From Croceibacterium_B sp035470785 (GTDB lineage Bacteria; Pseudomonadota; Alphaproteobacteria; Sphingomonadales; Sphingomonadaceae), in contig DATIQN010000056.1 of assembly GCA_035470785.1 (NCBI GenBank), positions 1 through 14,841 on the forward strand: a stretch of 14,841 bases of DNA, read 5' to 3'. Shown piece by piece: positions 1 to 5,968 of the stretch (its first letter is position 1; every line of letters starts with the position of its first letter). Below the pieces are notes generated by a model, which saw only the letters and a list, made by a program, of their open reading frames with translations, searched no databases and was not told the origin of the DNA. The position numbers were made by a program, and so were the translations under genes.

Positions 1-948
1 CTTCTTCGGACCGACGCCGCGCCCTTCGCGGATCTCGATGGTCATGGCGCGGGAGACCATGTCGCGGGGCGCCAGGTCCTTCACCGACGGCGCATAGCGC
101 TCCATGAACCGCTCGCCCTCGGAGTTGGTCAGATAGCCGCCCTCGCCCCGCGCGCCCTCGGTGATCAGGCATCCGGCGCCGTAGATGCCGGTCGGGTGGA
201 ACTGCACGAACTCCATGTCCTGCAACGGCAGGCCGGCGCGCAGCACCATGCCGCCGCCGTCGCCGGTGCAGGTGTGGGCGCTGGTGCAGGAGAAATAGGC
301 CCGGCCGTAGCCGCCGGTCGCCAGGATCACCTGCTGGGCCTGGAAGCGGTGCAGGGTCCCGTCGTCGAGCTTCCAGGCGGTGACGCCGCGGCAGACGCCT
401 TCGTCCATGATCAGGTCGAGGGCGAAGAATTCGATGAAGAACTCGGTCTTCTTGGCCAGAGCCTGGCCGTACATGGTGTGCAGCATGGCGTGGCCGGTGC
501 GGTCGGCCGCCGCGCAGGTGCGCTGGATCGGCGCCTCGCCGAAGTTGCGGGTCATGCCGCCGAAAGCGCGCTGGTAGATCTTGCCTTCCGGCGTCCGCGA
601 GAAGGGCACGCCCCAGTGCTCCAGCTCGTACACCGCGGCCGGCGCGTTGCGGCACAGGTATTCGATGGCGTCCTGATCGCCCAGCCAGTCGGACCCCTTG
701 ACGGTGTCGTACATGTGCCAGCGCCAGTCGTCCGGGCTCATGTTGCCGAGCGAGGCCGAGATGCCGCCCTGGGCCGCCACGGTGTGCGAGCGGGTCGGGA
801 AGACCTTGGAGATGCACGCCGTCTTCAGGCCGGCCTGGGCGCAGCCCAGCGCCGCGCGCAGGCCCGAACCGCCCGCGCCGACGACGACGACATCGTACGT
901 GTGGTCGACGATCTTGTAGGCAGGCTGCGACGTAGCAGTGTCGGCCAT
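1..948 (-). CDS. sdhA: Succinate dehydrogenase flavoprotein subunit SdhA (N-terminal part)
   Basis: Catalytic subunit of complex II: oxidises succinate to fumarate in the TCA cycle and passes electrons via FAD to the iron-sulfur subunit, on the cytoplasmic face of the inner membrane. 316 codons are visible and the frame is open at the left edge, so roughly the last half of the usual ~600 residues is missing. Seen: Rossmann dinucleotide motif VVGAGGSGLRAA (about residues 22-33); the SHTVAAQGG segment whose H55 should be the histidine that binds FAD covalently; HPTG (251-254) and TEGARGEGG (263-271) of the substrate region; RDMVSRAM near 295-302. The ATG at 948 shares its A with the TGA of sdhD (TGATG), so the two are translationally coupled. 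sdhB is expected beyond base 1. Family assignment is secure. Confidence 0.97.
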   Translation of the reverse strand, partial: MADTATSQPAYKIVDHTYDVVVVGAGGSGLRAALGCAQAGLKTACISKVFPTRSHTVAAQGGISASLGNMSPDDWRWHMYDTVKGSDWLGDQDAIEYLCRNAPAAVYELEHWGVPFSRTPEGKIYQRAFGGMTRNFGEAPIQRTCAAADRTGHAMLHTMYGQALAKKTEFFIEFFALDLIMDEGVCRGVTAWKLDDGTLHRFQAQQVILATGGYGRAYFSCTSAHTCTGDGGGMVLRAGLPLQDMEFVQFHPTGIYGAGCLITEGARGEGGYLTNSEGERFMERYAPSVKDLAPRDMVSRAMTIEIREGRGVGPKK

Positions 949-1337
949 CAGGCGGGTGCGCCTCCGAACGCGATGCGGGCGATGAAGTAGAGTCCGAAGG
1001 CCGTGCCGGCGATGGTGGCGAACCTGACCAGCAGCAAGGCGGCGAACTTGTTGCCCGCGTCGTGGACGTAATCGCCGATCAGCTCGCTCAGCCCGAGCCG
1101 GGCATGCCAGAAGACGTTCACCACCAGCAACGCCATCGCGACGGTCGGTAGCGGATGCTTGAGCCATCCCGCCACGCTGCCGTAGCTGAGGTCAGGCAGC
1201 AGGACGAGCGAGAACGCAAGAAAGCCGACCAGCAGCAAGTTGCCGACCGCGGTCATGCGCTGCTGCATCCAGCCTTCCTCGCCCTCATGCGCGGGGCCAA
1301 GGCCGCGCACCCGGCCGAGTTCGGTTCCGTCACCCAT
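948..1337 (-). CDS. sdhD: Succinate dehydrogenase membrane anchor subunit SdhD
   Basis: Small membrane anchor that, with SdhC, holds haem b and the ubiquinone site of complex II. 129 residues, three hydrophobic segments (about 32-49, 64-79, 97-121). The key signature is H78, followed 11 residues later by D89-Y90. This spacing matches the haem ligand His71 and quinone-site Asp82-Tyr83 of E. coli SdhD. The ATG at 1337 is chosen because AGGAG lies just upstream in the 11-base gap after sdhC; the open frame continues further upstream but overlaps sdhC and does not look like protein. The stop overlaps the sdhA start. Sequence is poorly conserved across this family, so the call rests on the His/Asp-Tyr motif plus the sdhC and sdhA neighbours. 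Confidence 0.93.
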   Translation of the reverse strand: MGDGTELGRVRGLGPAHEGEEGWMQQRMTAVGNLLLVGFLAFSLVLLPDLSYGSVAGWLKHPLPTVAMALLVVNVFWHARLGLSELIGDYVHDAGNKFAALLLVRFATIAGTAFGLYFIARIAFGGAPA

Positions 1338-1348
1338 GCGCGCGTCTC

Positions 1349-1729
1349 CTAGTAGTAGATGATCGCCGCCCAAAAGGCGGCGGTGAGCAGGATGCCGATG
1401 ATCGGTGTCGCGACCGACCAGGGCTTGTTGGTAGGAATTTCGTACCCGGCACCGGCGTCCATGACGAAATGACGGATGCCCGAGCTCATGTGATTGAAGA
1501 ACGCCCAGCTGATGCCGACGAGCACGACCAGGCCGTACCACGTGCCGGCATAGTGCGCGAAGGTCGCGTAGCTTTCGGGCCCACCCGCGAGCGAGCCGAG
1601 CCACCACAGCAGAACGGGCAGCGCTACGAAGGCCATCCCGTCACCGGTGATGCGGTGGAGGATCGAGACGAGCATGTGCGGTCCCCATTTCCAGATCGTG
1701 AGATGCGGCGAAAGCGGGCGTTCGGCCAT
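1349..1729 (-). CDS. sdhC: Succinate dehydrogenase cytochrome b556 subunit SdhC
   Basis: First gene of the sdh operon; inner-membrane haem b and quinone-binding anchor of complex II. 126 residues with three membrane segments (about 31-49, 63-79, 105-125). It begins MAERPLSPHLTIWKW, typical of alphaproteobacterial SdhC. SILHRITG (22-29) carries the quinone-site Ser and Arg equivalents (S22, R26). HMSSGIRHFVMD (80-91) is the family signature, with H80 the expected haem ligand. The frame stays open for 20 codons upstream of this ATG, but those residues are charged and unlike the family, so M at 1729 is preferred. The purine-rich stretch before it (GGACCCCCA) is a poor ribosome-binding site. The operon promoter should lie in the 76 bases shared with the divergent SDR gene (1730-1805); no strong -35/-10 pair is evident there. 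Confidence 0.95.
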   Translation of the reverse strand: MAERPLSPHLTIWKWGPHMLVSILHRITGDGMAFVALPVLLWWLGSLAGGPESYATFAHYAGTWYGLVVLVGISWAFFNHMSSGIRHFVMDAGAGYEIPTNKPWSVATPIIGILLTAAFWAAIIYY

Positions 1730-1805
1730 TGGGGGTCCGTTCGTTCGAGTGTGGCGCTTCCTTAGCGCAATGGCCAAGCGAGGCAACACCGGCTAGATCG
1801 CGGCG

Positions 1806-2519
1806 ATGCCCATCGTCCTTATTACAGGCTCTTCTAAAGGAATCGGCAAGGCAACAGCCGACGCGTTGCGCGCGCGCGGCGCCGACGTGATCGGCCACGC
1901 CTCCCGCCCGGGCGACGATCCCGACACGATCGCCGCCGACTTCTCCGATCCCCCGGCGCCGCAGCTCTTGTGGCAGGCCGCGCTCGAACGATCGGGAGGC
2001 GAGATCGACGTGCTGATCAACAACGCCGGCGTGTTCGCCGCCGCGCCGATCGACACGTCCGACATCGCCTGGCTCGACGCGTGGGAGGAAACGCTGCGGA
2101 TCAACCTCACCGCCGCGGCGCAGCTATCGCGTTTCGCAGTGCGGCACTGGCAGAAGGCCGGCCGTTCGGGCCGGATCGTTCACATCGCCAGCCGCGCGGG
2201 GCACCGCGGCGATTCGCCCGACCACTGGCACTACGCGGCTTCGAAAGGCGGCATGCTGGCTCTGCACAAGACCATCGCCCGCGCCTATGCCTTCGAGGGT
2301 ATCCTCAGCTTCGCCATAACGCCGGGTTTTACCAACACCGGCATGGCCGAGGACTACGTCGCCAGCCGCGGCGGTGCTGGCCTGCTCGCGGATATTCCGC
2401 TGGGCCGTGTCGCCACACCCGAGGAGATCGCCAGGATCGCCGTGTTCTGTGCCCTCGACGCCCCGGCGAGCATGACCGGGGCCACGCTCGACGCCAATGG
2501 AGCCAGCTATGTTCGCTAA
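1806..2519 (+). CDS. SDR-family NAD(P)-dependent oxidoreductase
   Basis: Classical short-chain dehydrogenase/reductase, 237 residues, cytoplasmic. Seen: cofactor motif TGSSKGIG (7-14), structural NNAG (72-75), catalytic tetrad N100, S129, Y143 and K147 in the YxxxK arrangement, and a C-terminal MTGATLDANG like the usual tetramer-interface segment. The substrate cannot be told; FabG-like ketoreductases and sugar or alcohol dehydrogenases share these motifs. The basic residues expected after the second strand of an NADP-binding enzyme are only partly present (HASRPGDD), so NADP use is a guess. The ATG at 1806 has no clear Shine-Dalgarno sequence. It is the first gene of a plus-strand run divergent from sdhC, and its TAA overlaps the next gene's start by 11 bases, so it is probably co-transcribed with the beta-lactamase. 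Confidence 0.9.
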   Translation: MPIVLITGSSKGIGKATADALRARGADVIGHASRPGDDPDTIAADFSDPPAPQLLWQAALERSGGEIDVLINNAGVFAAAPIDTSDIAWLDAWEETLRINLTAAAQLSRFAVRHWQKAGRSGRIVHIASRAGHRGDSPDHWHYAASKGGMLALHKTIARAYAFEGILSFAITPGFTNTGMAEDYVASRGGAGLLADIPLGRVATPEEIARIAVFCALDAPASMTGATLDANGASYVR

Positions 2520-3396
2520 AGGTCTTTGCGCCGCCCTTTTGCTAACCGCCACGGCAGCCGTACCGTCGGCGCCTGCTCCTGCTGCAGACGGCCAGGAGCA
2601 ATGGACCCGGCAATGCAAGGACTGGGACGAGTGGGACAAGCCCGCCCCTCCCTTTCGCATCTGGGGCAACGCCTACTACGTCGGCACCTGCGGCATCACG
2701 GCGATCCTGATCACGGGAAGCGCCGGCGATGTGCTGATCGACGGCGGCCCGGCCGACGCCGGCGACATCATCGCGGCCAACATCAGGCAACTCGGAGTCG
2801 CACTGTCTGACGTCAAGATCCTGCTTCATACGCACGAACACCACGACCACGTCGGCGGCCTTGCCAGGCTGAAACAACTGACCGGTGCTCGCCTGTTCGC
2901 CTCGCCGCTGGCGGCGCAGGCGCTCGAACGCGGAACGCCTAATCCCGACGATCCGCAATACGCCGATCACCACCCGCTTCCCGCCGTGCCCGTCGACCGG
3001 ATTCTCGAAGGCAATGCCACGGTGACTCTCGGAAACCTGACATTGAAGGCCTACGCGACACCGGGCCACACGCCGGGCGCGCTCAGCTGGCAGTGGCAGA
3101 GTTGTGAGGGCGATGACTGCAAGAGGATCGTCTATGCCGACAGCCTCACTCCGGTAAGCAGCGACGGGTACAAGTTCACGGATCACCGCGAGGTCGTGGC
3201 GGCGTTCAACAACAGCCTCATCAGGGTTGGCTCTCTCCAGTGCGACATTCTCCTGTCGCCGCATCCTTCGGCAAGCGGGCTGCGCAACCGGCTGCTGAAG
3301 GGAAGCCTTGTCGATCCCACGGCCTGCTTCATTTACGCCAACGGCCTCAAGCAGCAGCTCGATGCGCGCTTGAAGAAAGAGGACAATGGCGAATAG
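2509..3396 (+). CDS. Subclass B3 metallo-beta-lactamase, probably secreted
   Basis: Predicted periplasmic zinc hydrolase opening beta-lactam rings. 295 residues: signal peptide 1 to about 26 (MFAKG, hydrophobic core, APAPAA), then a mature MBL fold. Zinc ligands are all visible: HTHEHHDH (107-114), giving H109, H111 (site 1) and D113, H114 (site 2) in standard positions 116, 118, 120 and 121; H187 in TPGHTPG (196); H252 in SPHPSASG (263). Position 221 lies in ADSLTPVSSDG, with Ser rather than the Cys of B1/B2 enzymes. Six Cys (36/61, 199/204, 245/273) match the three disulfides described for AIM-1. The ATG at 2509 is preferred over one 12 bases earlier because GGAG sits six bases before it and the signal peptide then starts cleanly. 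It overlaps the SDR gene and prmA by 11 bases each. Fold and subclass are well supported; actual beta-lactam hydrolysis is inferred. Confidence 0.92.
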   Translation: MFAKGLCAALLLTATAAVPSAPAPAADGQEQWTRQCKDWDEWDKPAPPFRIWGNAYYVGTCGITAILITGSAGDVLIDGGPADAGDIIAANIRQLGVALSDVKILLHTHEHHDHVGGLARLKQLTGARLFASPLAAQALERGTPNPDDPQYADHHPLPAVPVDRILEGNATVTLGNLTLKAYATPGHTPGALSWQWQSCEGDDCKRIVYADSLTPVSSDGYKFTDHREVVAAFNNSLIRVGSLQCDILLSPHPSASGLRNRLLKGSLVDPTACFIYANGLKQQLDARLKKEDNGE

Positions 3397-4294
3397 CTGG
3401 AAGCTGGTGGCGCTCGCGCCAAAGCCAGAGGTTCACGCGGCGCTGCTGGCCCACGACGAAATCGAGGAATGGGACCCGGAGATTGTCGTCTCGGGCCACG
3501 AGATCGCCGAGGACCGGCCCAATGACTGGATGCTCGAGGCGTGGCTGCCACGCCGGCCGCGCAAGGCGGACCGCGCGGCCGTGGCGGCTCTATTCGACAG
3601 CGCACCGGAACTGGTCGCCGAAAAGGTACCCGAGGCCGACTGGGTCACCGAAAGCCAGCGCGGTGTCGAGCCGATCCGCGCCGGCCGCTTTTATGTCCAC
3701 ACGCCCGAGCACGCTTCGAGCAACGAACCGGGCGTCACCAACTTCGTCATTCCCGCCAGCCAGGCGTTCGGCACCGGGCAGCACGCGACGACAGCCGGGT
3801 GCCTGACGATGCTCAGCGCCATGAAAAGCCGCGGCGTGATTGCGCGCAACGTCGCCGACATCGGTACCGGAACCGGCTTGCTGGCCTTCGCCGCGCTGTC
3901 GCTGTGGCCCCGCGCGCACGCGGTGGCGAGCGACATCGACCCGGTCTGCGCGCCGGTCGTGGCCGAAAACGCCGCGCGCAACGGCATTTACATCGGCGTG
4001 CGGCCGGGCGAGCTCGCCATCGCTATCGCAGCCGGGATGGACGATCGGCTGCTGCGTGAGTGCGGGCCGTACGACCTGCTCATCGCCAACATCCTCGCCG
4101 GGCCCCTGGTCGAGCTCGCGCCCGATTTTGCCAAGGCGGTACCGCCCCGCGGAAACCTCGTGCTGGCGGGCCTGCTCACGACGCAGGAGGGCTCGGTTCG
4201 CGCCGCCTACCGCGCGGTGGGGTTCGCGCTCGCCGGGCGGACCGTCAATGGCGACTGGAGCATCCTGTGGCTGCGTCGCCGCTTCGTCGGCTGA
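3386..4294 (+). CDS. prmA: Ribosomal protein L11 methyltransferase PrmA
   Basis: Cytoplasmic SAM-dependent enzyme that trimethylates amino groups of ribosomal protein L11. 302 residues, normal length. An N-terminal L11-recognition part (1 to about 100, with DWMLEAWLPRR at 47-57) is followed by the conserved linker AFGTGQHATT (127-136) and a class I methyltransferase fold. Motif I is DIGTGTGLLAFAAL (158-171), with an acidic residue after strand 2 (D183) for the SAM ribose. IANILAGPLVELAP (233-246) is the catalytic-loop signature characteristic of PrmA. The ATG overlaps the end of the beta-lactamase gene by 11 bases, and AGAGGA lies immediately before it (short spacing). The stop lies 28 bases inside the next gene, so the four genes appear coupled. 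The family call is secure; co-expression with the lactamase is inferred from the overlaps. Confidence 0.95.
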   Translation: MANSWKLVALAPKPEVHAALLAHDEIEEWDPEIVVSGHEIAEDRPNDWMLEAWLPRRPRKADRAAVAALFDSAPELVAEKVPEADWVTESQRGVEPIRAGRFYVHTPEHASSNEPGVTNFVIPASQAFGTGQHATTAGCLTMLSAMKSRGVIARNVADIGTGTGLLAFAALSLWPRAHAVASDIDPVCAPVVAENAARNGIYIGVRPGELAIAIAAGMDDRLLRECGPYDLLIANILAGPLVELAPDFAKAVPPRGNLVLAGLLTTQEGSVRAAYRAVGFALAGRTVNGDWSILWLRRRFVG

Positions 4295-4965
4295 GCCGCT
4301 GGGTCGGCTGGGCGGCGCTGGGGCTGTTCGGCCTCATAGCAGCCTACAGCCTTGCCGGATGGATCGGCAGCTCGATCCCGCGCAATGCCGACTGGCGCGA
4401 GCCGGCCGCAAACGATCCCGGCGCCGTGACCATCATGGTCGAAACCAACGGCGTCCACACCGCGCTGGTGCTGCCGCTGGTCACGCCCGAGCGCGACTGG
4501 CGGCCGATTTTCCCCGACAGCGAGATCGCCGCGCCAAGCCCCGAATACACTCACGTCGCGATCAGCTGGGGCGAAAAGCAGGTGTTCCTCTACACGCCGA
4601 CCTGGGGGGATTTGCGCCCGTGGACCGTGCTGCGCATCGTCGGCATCGGCGGCGACGGCGTCTTGCACATCGCGCACTACATCCGCCCCGCCCCGGCCGA
4701 CGACATTCGCCCGCTGCGGATCAGCCACGAGCAGTACGCTCGCCTCGTGGCCGCGATCGACCGTTCACTCCCGAAGCATCCGCGCGTCCGGTACCGCGGC
4801 TACGGCGTGCAGGACGTGTTCTACGATGCGCCCGGCCACTACACGGTCGAGACCACCTGCAATCAGTGGACCAGCAACACCCTCGCCGCCGCAGGGGTCA
4901 AGACTGGCGCATGGACCCCATTCGCCGGCGGCGTGATGAAATGGGTGCCGCCGGTGGGTCAATGA
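4267..4965 (+). CDS. DUF2459 / TIGR02117-type membrane-anchored protein
   Basis: Conserved protein of unknown function. 232 residues from a GTG start: GGAG six bases before GTG 4267 decides this start, which lies inside the end of prmA. The same frame remains open further upstream, but there it is only the shadow of prmA. One N-terminal membrane helix (about 13-34) should leave the rest in the periplasm. Recognised by NGVHTALVLP (61-70), THVAISWG (95-102), a VLRIVGIGG-like middle, and TTCNQWTSNTLAAAG (196-210), which hold invariant-looking H64, C198, N199 and W201. The order His then Cys resembles circularly permuted papain-like (NlpC/P60, LRAT/YiiX) enzymes; this is a hypothesis only. Last intact gene of the SDR-lactamase-prmA operon. 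Family recognition is from memory of the motifs. Confidence 0.8.
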   Translation: MAASPLRRLSRWVGWAALGLFGLIAAYSLAGWIGSSIPRNADWREPAANDPGAVTIMVETNGVHTALVLPLVTPERDWRPIFPDSEIAAPSPEYTHVAISWGEKQVFLYTPTWGDLRPWTVLRIVGIGGDGVLHIAHYIRPAPADDIRPLRISHEQYARLVAAIDRSLPKHPRVRYRGYGVQDVFYDAPGHYTVETTCNQWTSNTLAAAGVKTGAWTPFAGGVMKWVPPVGQ

Positions 4966-4993
4966 TTGTCGCAAGTGACAGCGCCTGCGAAAC

Positions 4994-5178
4994 GTGGAAA
5001 ATTTCGAACGTCTGCGCATCGAACCACCGCCCCGACGAAGTGCAGAACCTCGGCTGGGCGGCGCACCAGATGGGCCTCGACCTGCGCGCTGCAGGCACGC
5101 CAGCTCGAGGCGGAGAACGCGCGCCTTCGCGACAGGCTGGCGCTGTTCGAAAGCTCCGCCCGGCCGGCGGTCGCCTAG
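4994..5178 (+). pseudogene. Small coiled-coil protein gene, apparently broken by two +1 frame changes
   Basis: No single frame gives a convincing protein, but three successive frames do. GTG 4994 reads VENFERLRIEPPP. After the CCCC run near 5028-5031 the next frame reads DEVQNLGWAAHQMGLDLR. After about 5090 the third frame reads LQARQLEAENARLRDRLA and on to TAG 5176-5178. The second and third pieces have strongly G/C-ending codons, and the last is a clear leucine/glutamate heptad-like coiled coil. Removing one base at each junction gives a continuous protein of about 60 residues. An alternative start is ATG 4962, which overlaps the DUF2459 stop (ATGA) and shares the middle frame, so only one shift would be needed. 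All three frames are free of stops here, so the exact junctions cannot be fixed. Either a decayed gene or base-call errors. Function unknown. Confidence 0.45.
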
Positions 5179-5516
5179 TCCGGCGCTTGGTCGGCCGGAT
5201 TGTCCGGCGCGCTCCGGTCGAGCAGGCGGTTGTAGACCGTCGCCGTCGCCCACGCCGCCACGCCGGCGACCAGCGGAACGACGATCAGCCCGACGAGCAG
5301 CCCGGCGAAATAGCCGCCCCAGCCGAGGCCGGCCATGTGGCCGTATGGGGAGTTTCCGCCCATCATATAGCCGCCGTGCATGTACCCTTGCACCGCGTAA
5401 TCGCCGCCGCGCACGGGCCCGAATGGCGCGGCCAGCAGCAACAGCCGGCCGACCAGCCAGAAAACGCCCGCAACGATCGCCGCGGCGAGACCGAACTTCA
5501 CTGCCTGGAGTTTCAT
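5175..5516 (-). CDS. Small two-helix membrane protein with Gly/Tyr/Met/His-rich loop (DUF5676-like)
   Basis: 113 residues starting MKLQAVKFGLAAA. A first membrane helix (about 8-30) is followed by an unusual loop (34-66) rich in Gly, Tyr and Met with two His (GYMHGGYMMGG, SPYGHMAG), then a second helix (about 69-92) and a polar, acidic tail. The start at 5516 is chosen over an ATG seven codons upstream because AGAGGAAG precedes it at good spacing and related short membrane proteins begin MKL. It resembles DUF5676 proteins in size and N-terminus; that is recognition from memory and tentative. The Met/His-rich loop suggests metal (copper or silver) contact, but no copper genes adjoin it. Its TAG stop shares the palindrome CTAG (5175-5178) with the stop of the opposing small gene. 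Confidence 0.7.
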   Translation of the reverse strand: MKLQAVKFGLAAAIVAGVFWLVGRLLLLAAPFGPVRGGDYAVQGYMHGGYMMGGNSPYGHMAGLGWGGYFAGLLVGLIVVPLVAGVAAWATATVYNRLLDRSAPDNPADQAPD

Positions 5517-5671
5517 CGTGTCTTCCTCTTTCGACATCCTTCATACCATGATCGGACGGGCAATGCCTGTCGCTCCGCAACTACCCCAGTCTGAGGCCAC
5601 TCTGTTGTCGCCTTTCCGCGCCACTCGTGGCACAGCGCCGGGCGACCATAGACCAAGGGGAGAATGCCCGG

Positions 5672-5968
5672 ATGTCAGCCTATTTCATCGCCCGCTACAA
5701 CGTGACCAATCCTGAGGGCTTCGCCGCATATCGCCCGGCAGTTATGCCGACCTTCGAGGGGCATGACGTCGAGTTCCTCTCGGTCGACCCGGCCGGCGAC
5801 GTGCTCGAGGGCTCGCCGCCGCAGGTCACCGTGGTGCTCAAGTTCCCGTCGAAGGAAGCCGCGCTCGGCTGGTACCACTCGCCCGAATACCAGGCGATCA
5901 AGCATCACCGGACCGACAACAGCGAAGGCGACGCGATCCTGGTCGAGGGCTTCAGTCCACCCACTTAA
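5672..5968 (+). CDS. DUF1330 domain protein
   Basis: 98-residue cytoplasmic protein of the DUF1330 (ferredoxin-like, dimeric alpha/beta barrel) family, whose biochemical role is not established. Recognised by YFIARYNVTNPEGFAAYRP (4-22), VVLKFPSKEAALGWYHSPEY (54-73) and the closing DAILVEGF (87-94), a typical order for this family. The start is the ATG at 5672, supported by AAGGGGAGA about eight bases upstream; an in-frame ATG 15 codons earlier lacks such a site and would add atypical residues. It stands alone on the plus strand, apparently with its own promoter in 5517-5671, and its TAA overlaps the transporter's stop on the other strand through TTAA (5965-5968). No signal peptide or membrane segment. 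Confidence 0.9.
   Translation: MSAYFIARYNVTNPEGFAAYRPAVMPTFEGHDVEFLSVDPAGDVLEGSPPQVTVVLKFPSKEAALGWYHSPEYQAIKHHRTDNSEGDAILVEGFSPPT

Noticed and set aside
196..990. 264-codon plus-strand frame opposite sdhA
   Set aside because: Antisense shadow of a well-supported sdhA; His/Ala/Val/Gly-rich with no recognisable domain.
1806..2519. Assigning the SDR gene as fabG
   Set aside because: The motifs are shared by all classical SDRs and there are no fatty-acid synthesis neighbours; only the superfamily call is supported.
5178..5200. Possible terminator stem after the small coiled-coil gene
   Set aside because: The CCGGC/GCCGG pairing lies inside the coding sequence of the opposing membrane protein and lacks a following T-run.
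3840..5594. Very long open plus-strand frame (584 codons) across prmA and beyond
   Set aside because: Arg/Pro/Ala/Ser-rich translation and antisense or out-of-frame to prmA, DUF2459 and the two-helix protein; a GC-rich shadow. Only the short DEVQNLGWAAHQ segment looks protein-like, treated with the broken small gene.
5620..5631. Small palindrome GCCAC-TC-GTGGC upstream of the DUF1330 gene
   Set aside because: Five-base arms and two-base loop with no T-tract; too short to call a terminator or operator.
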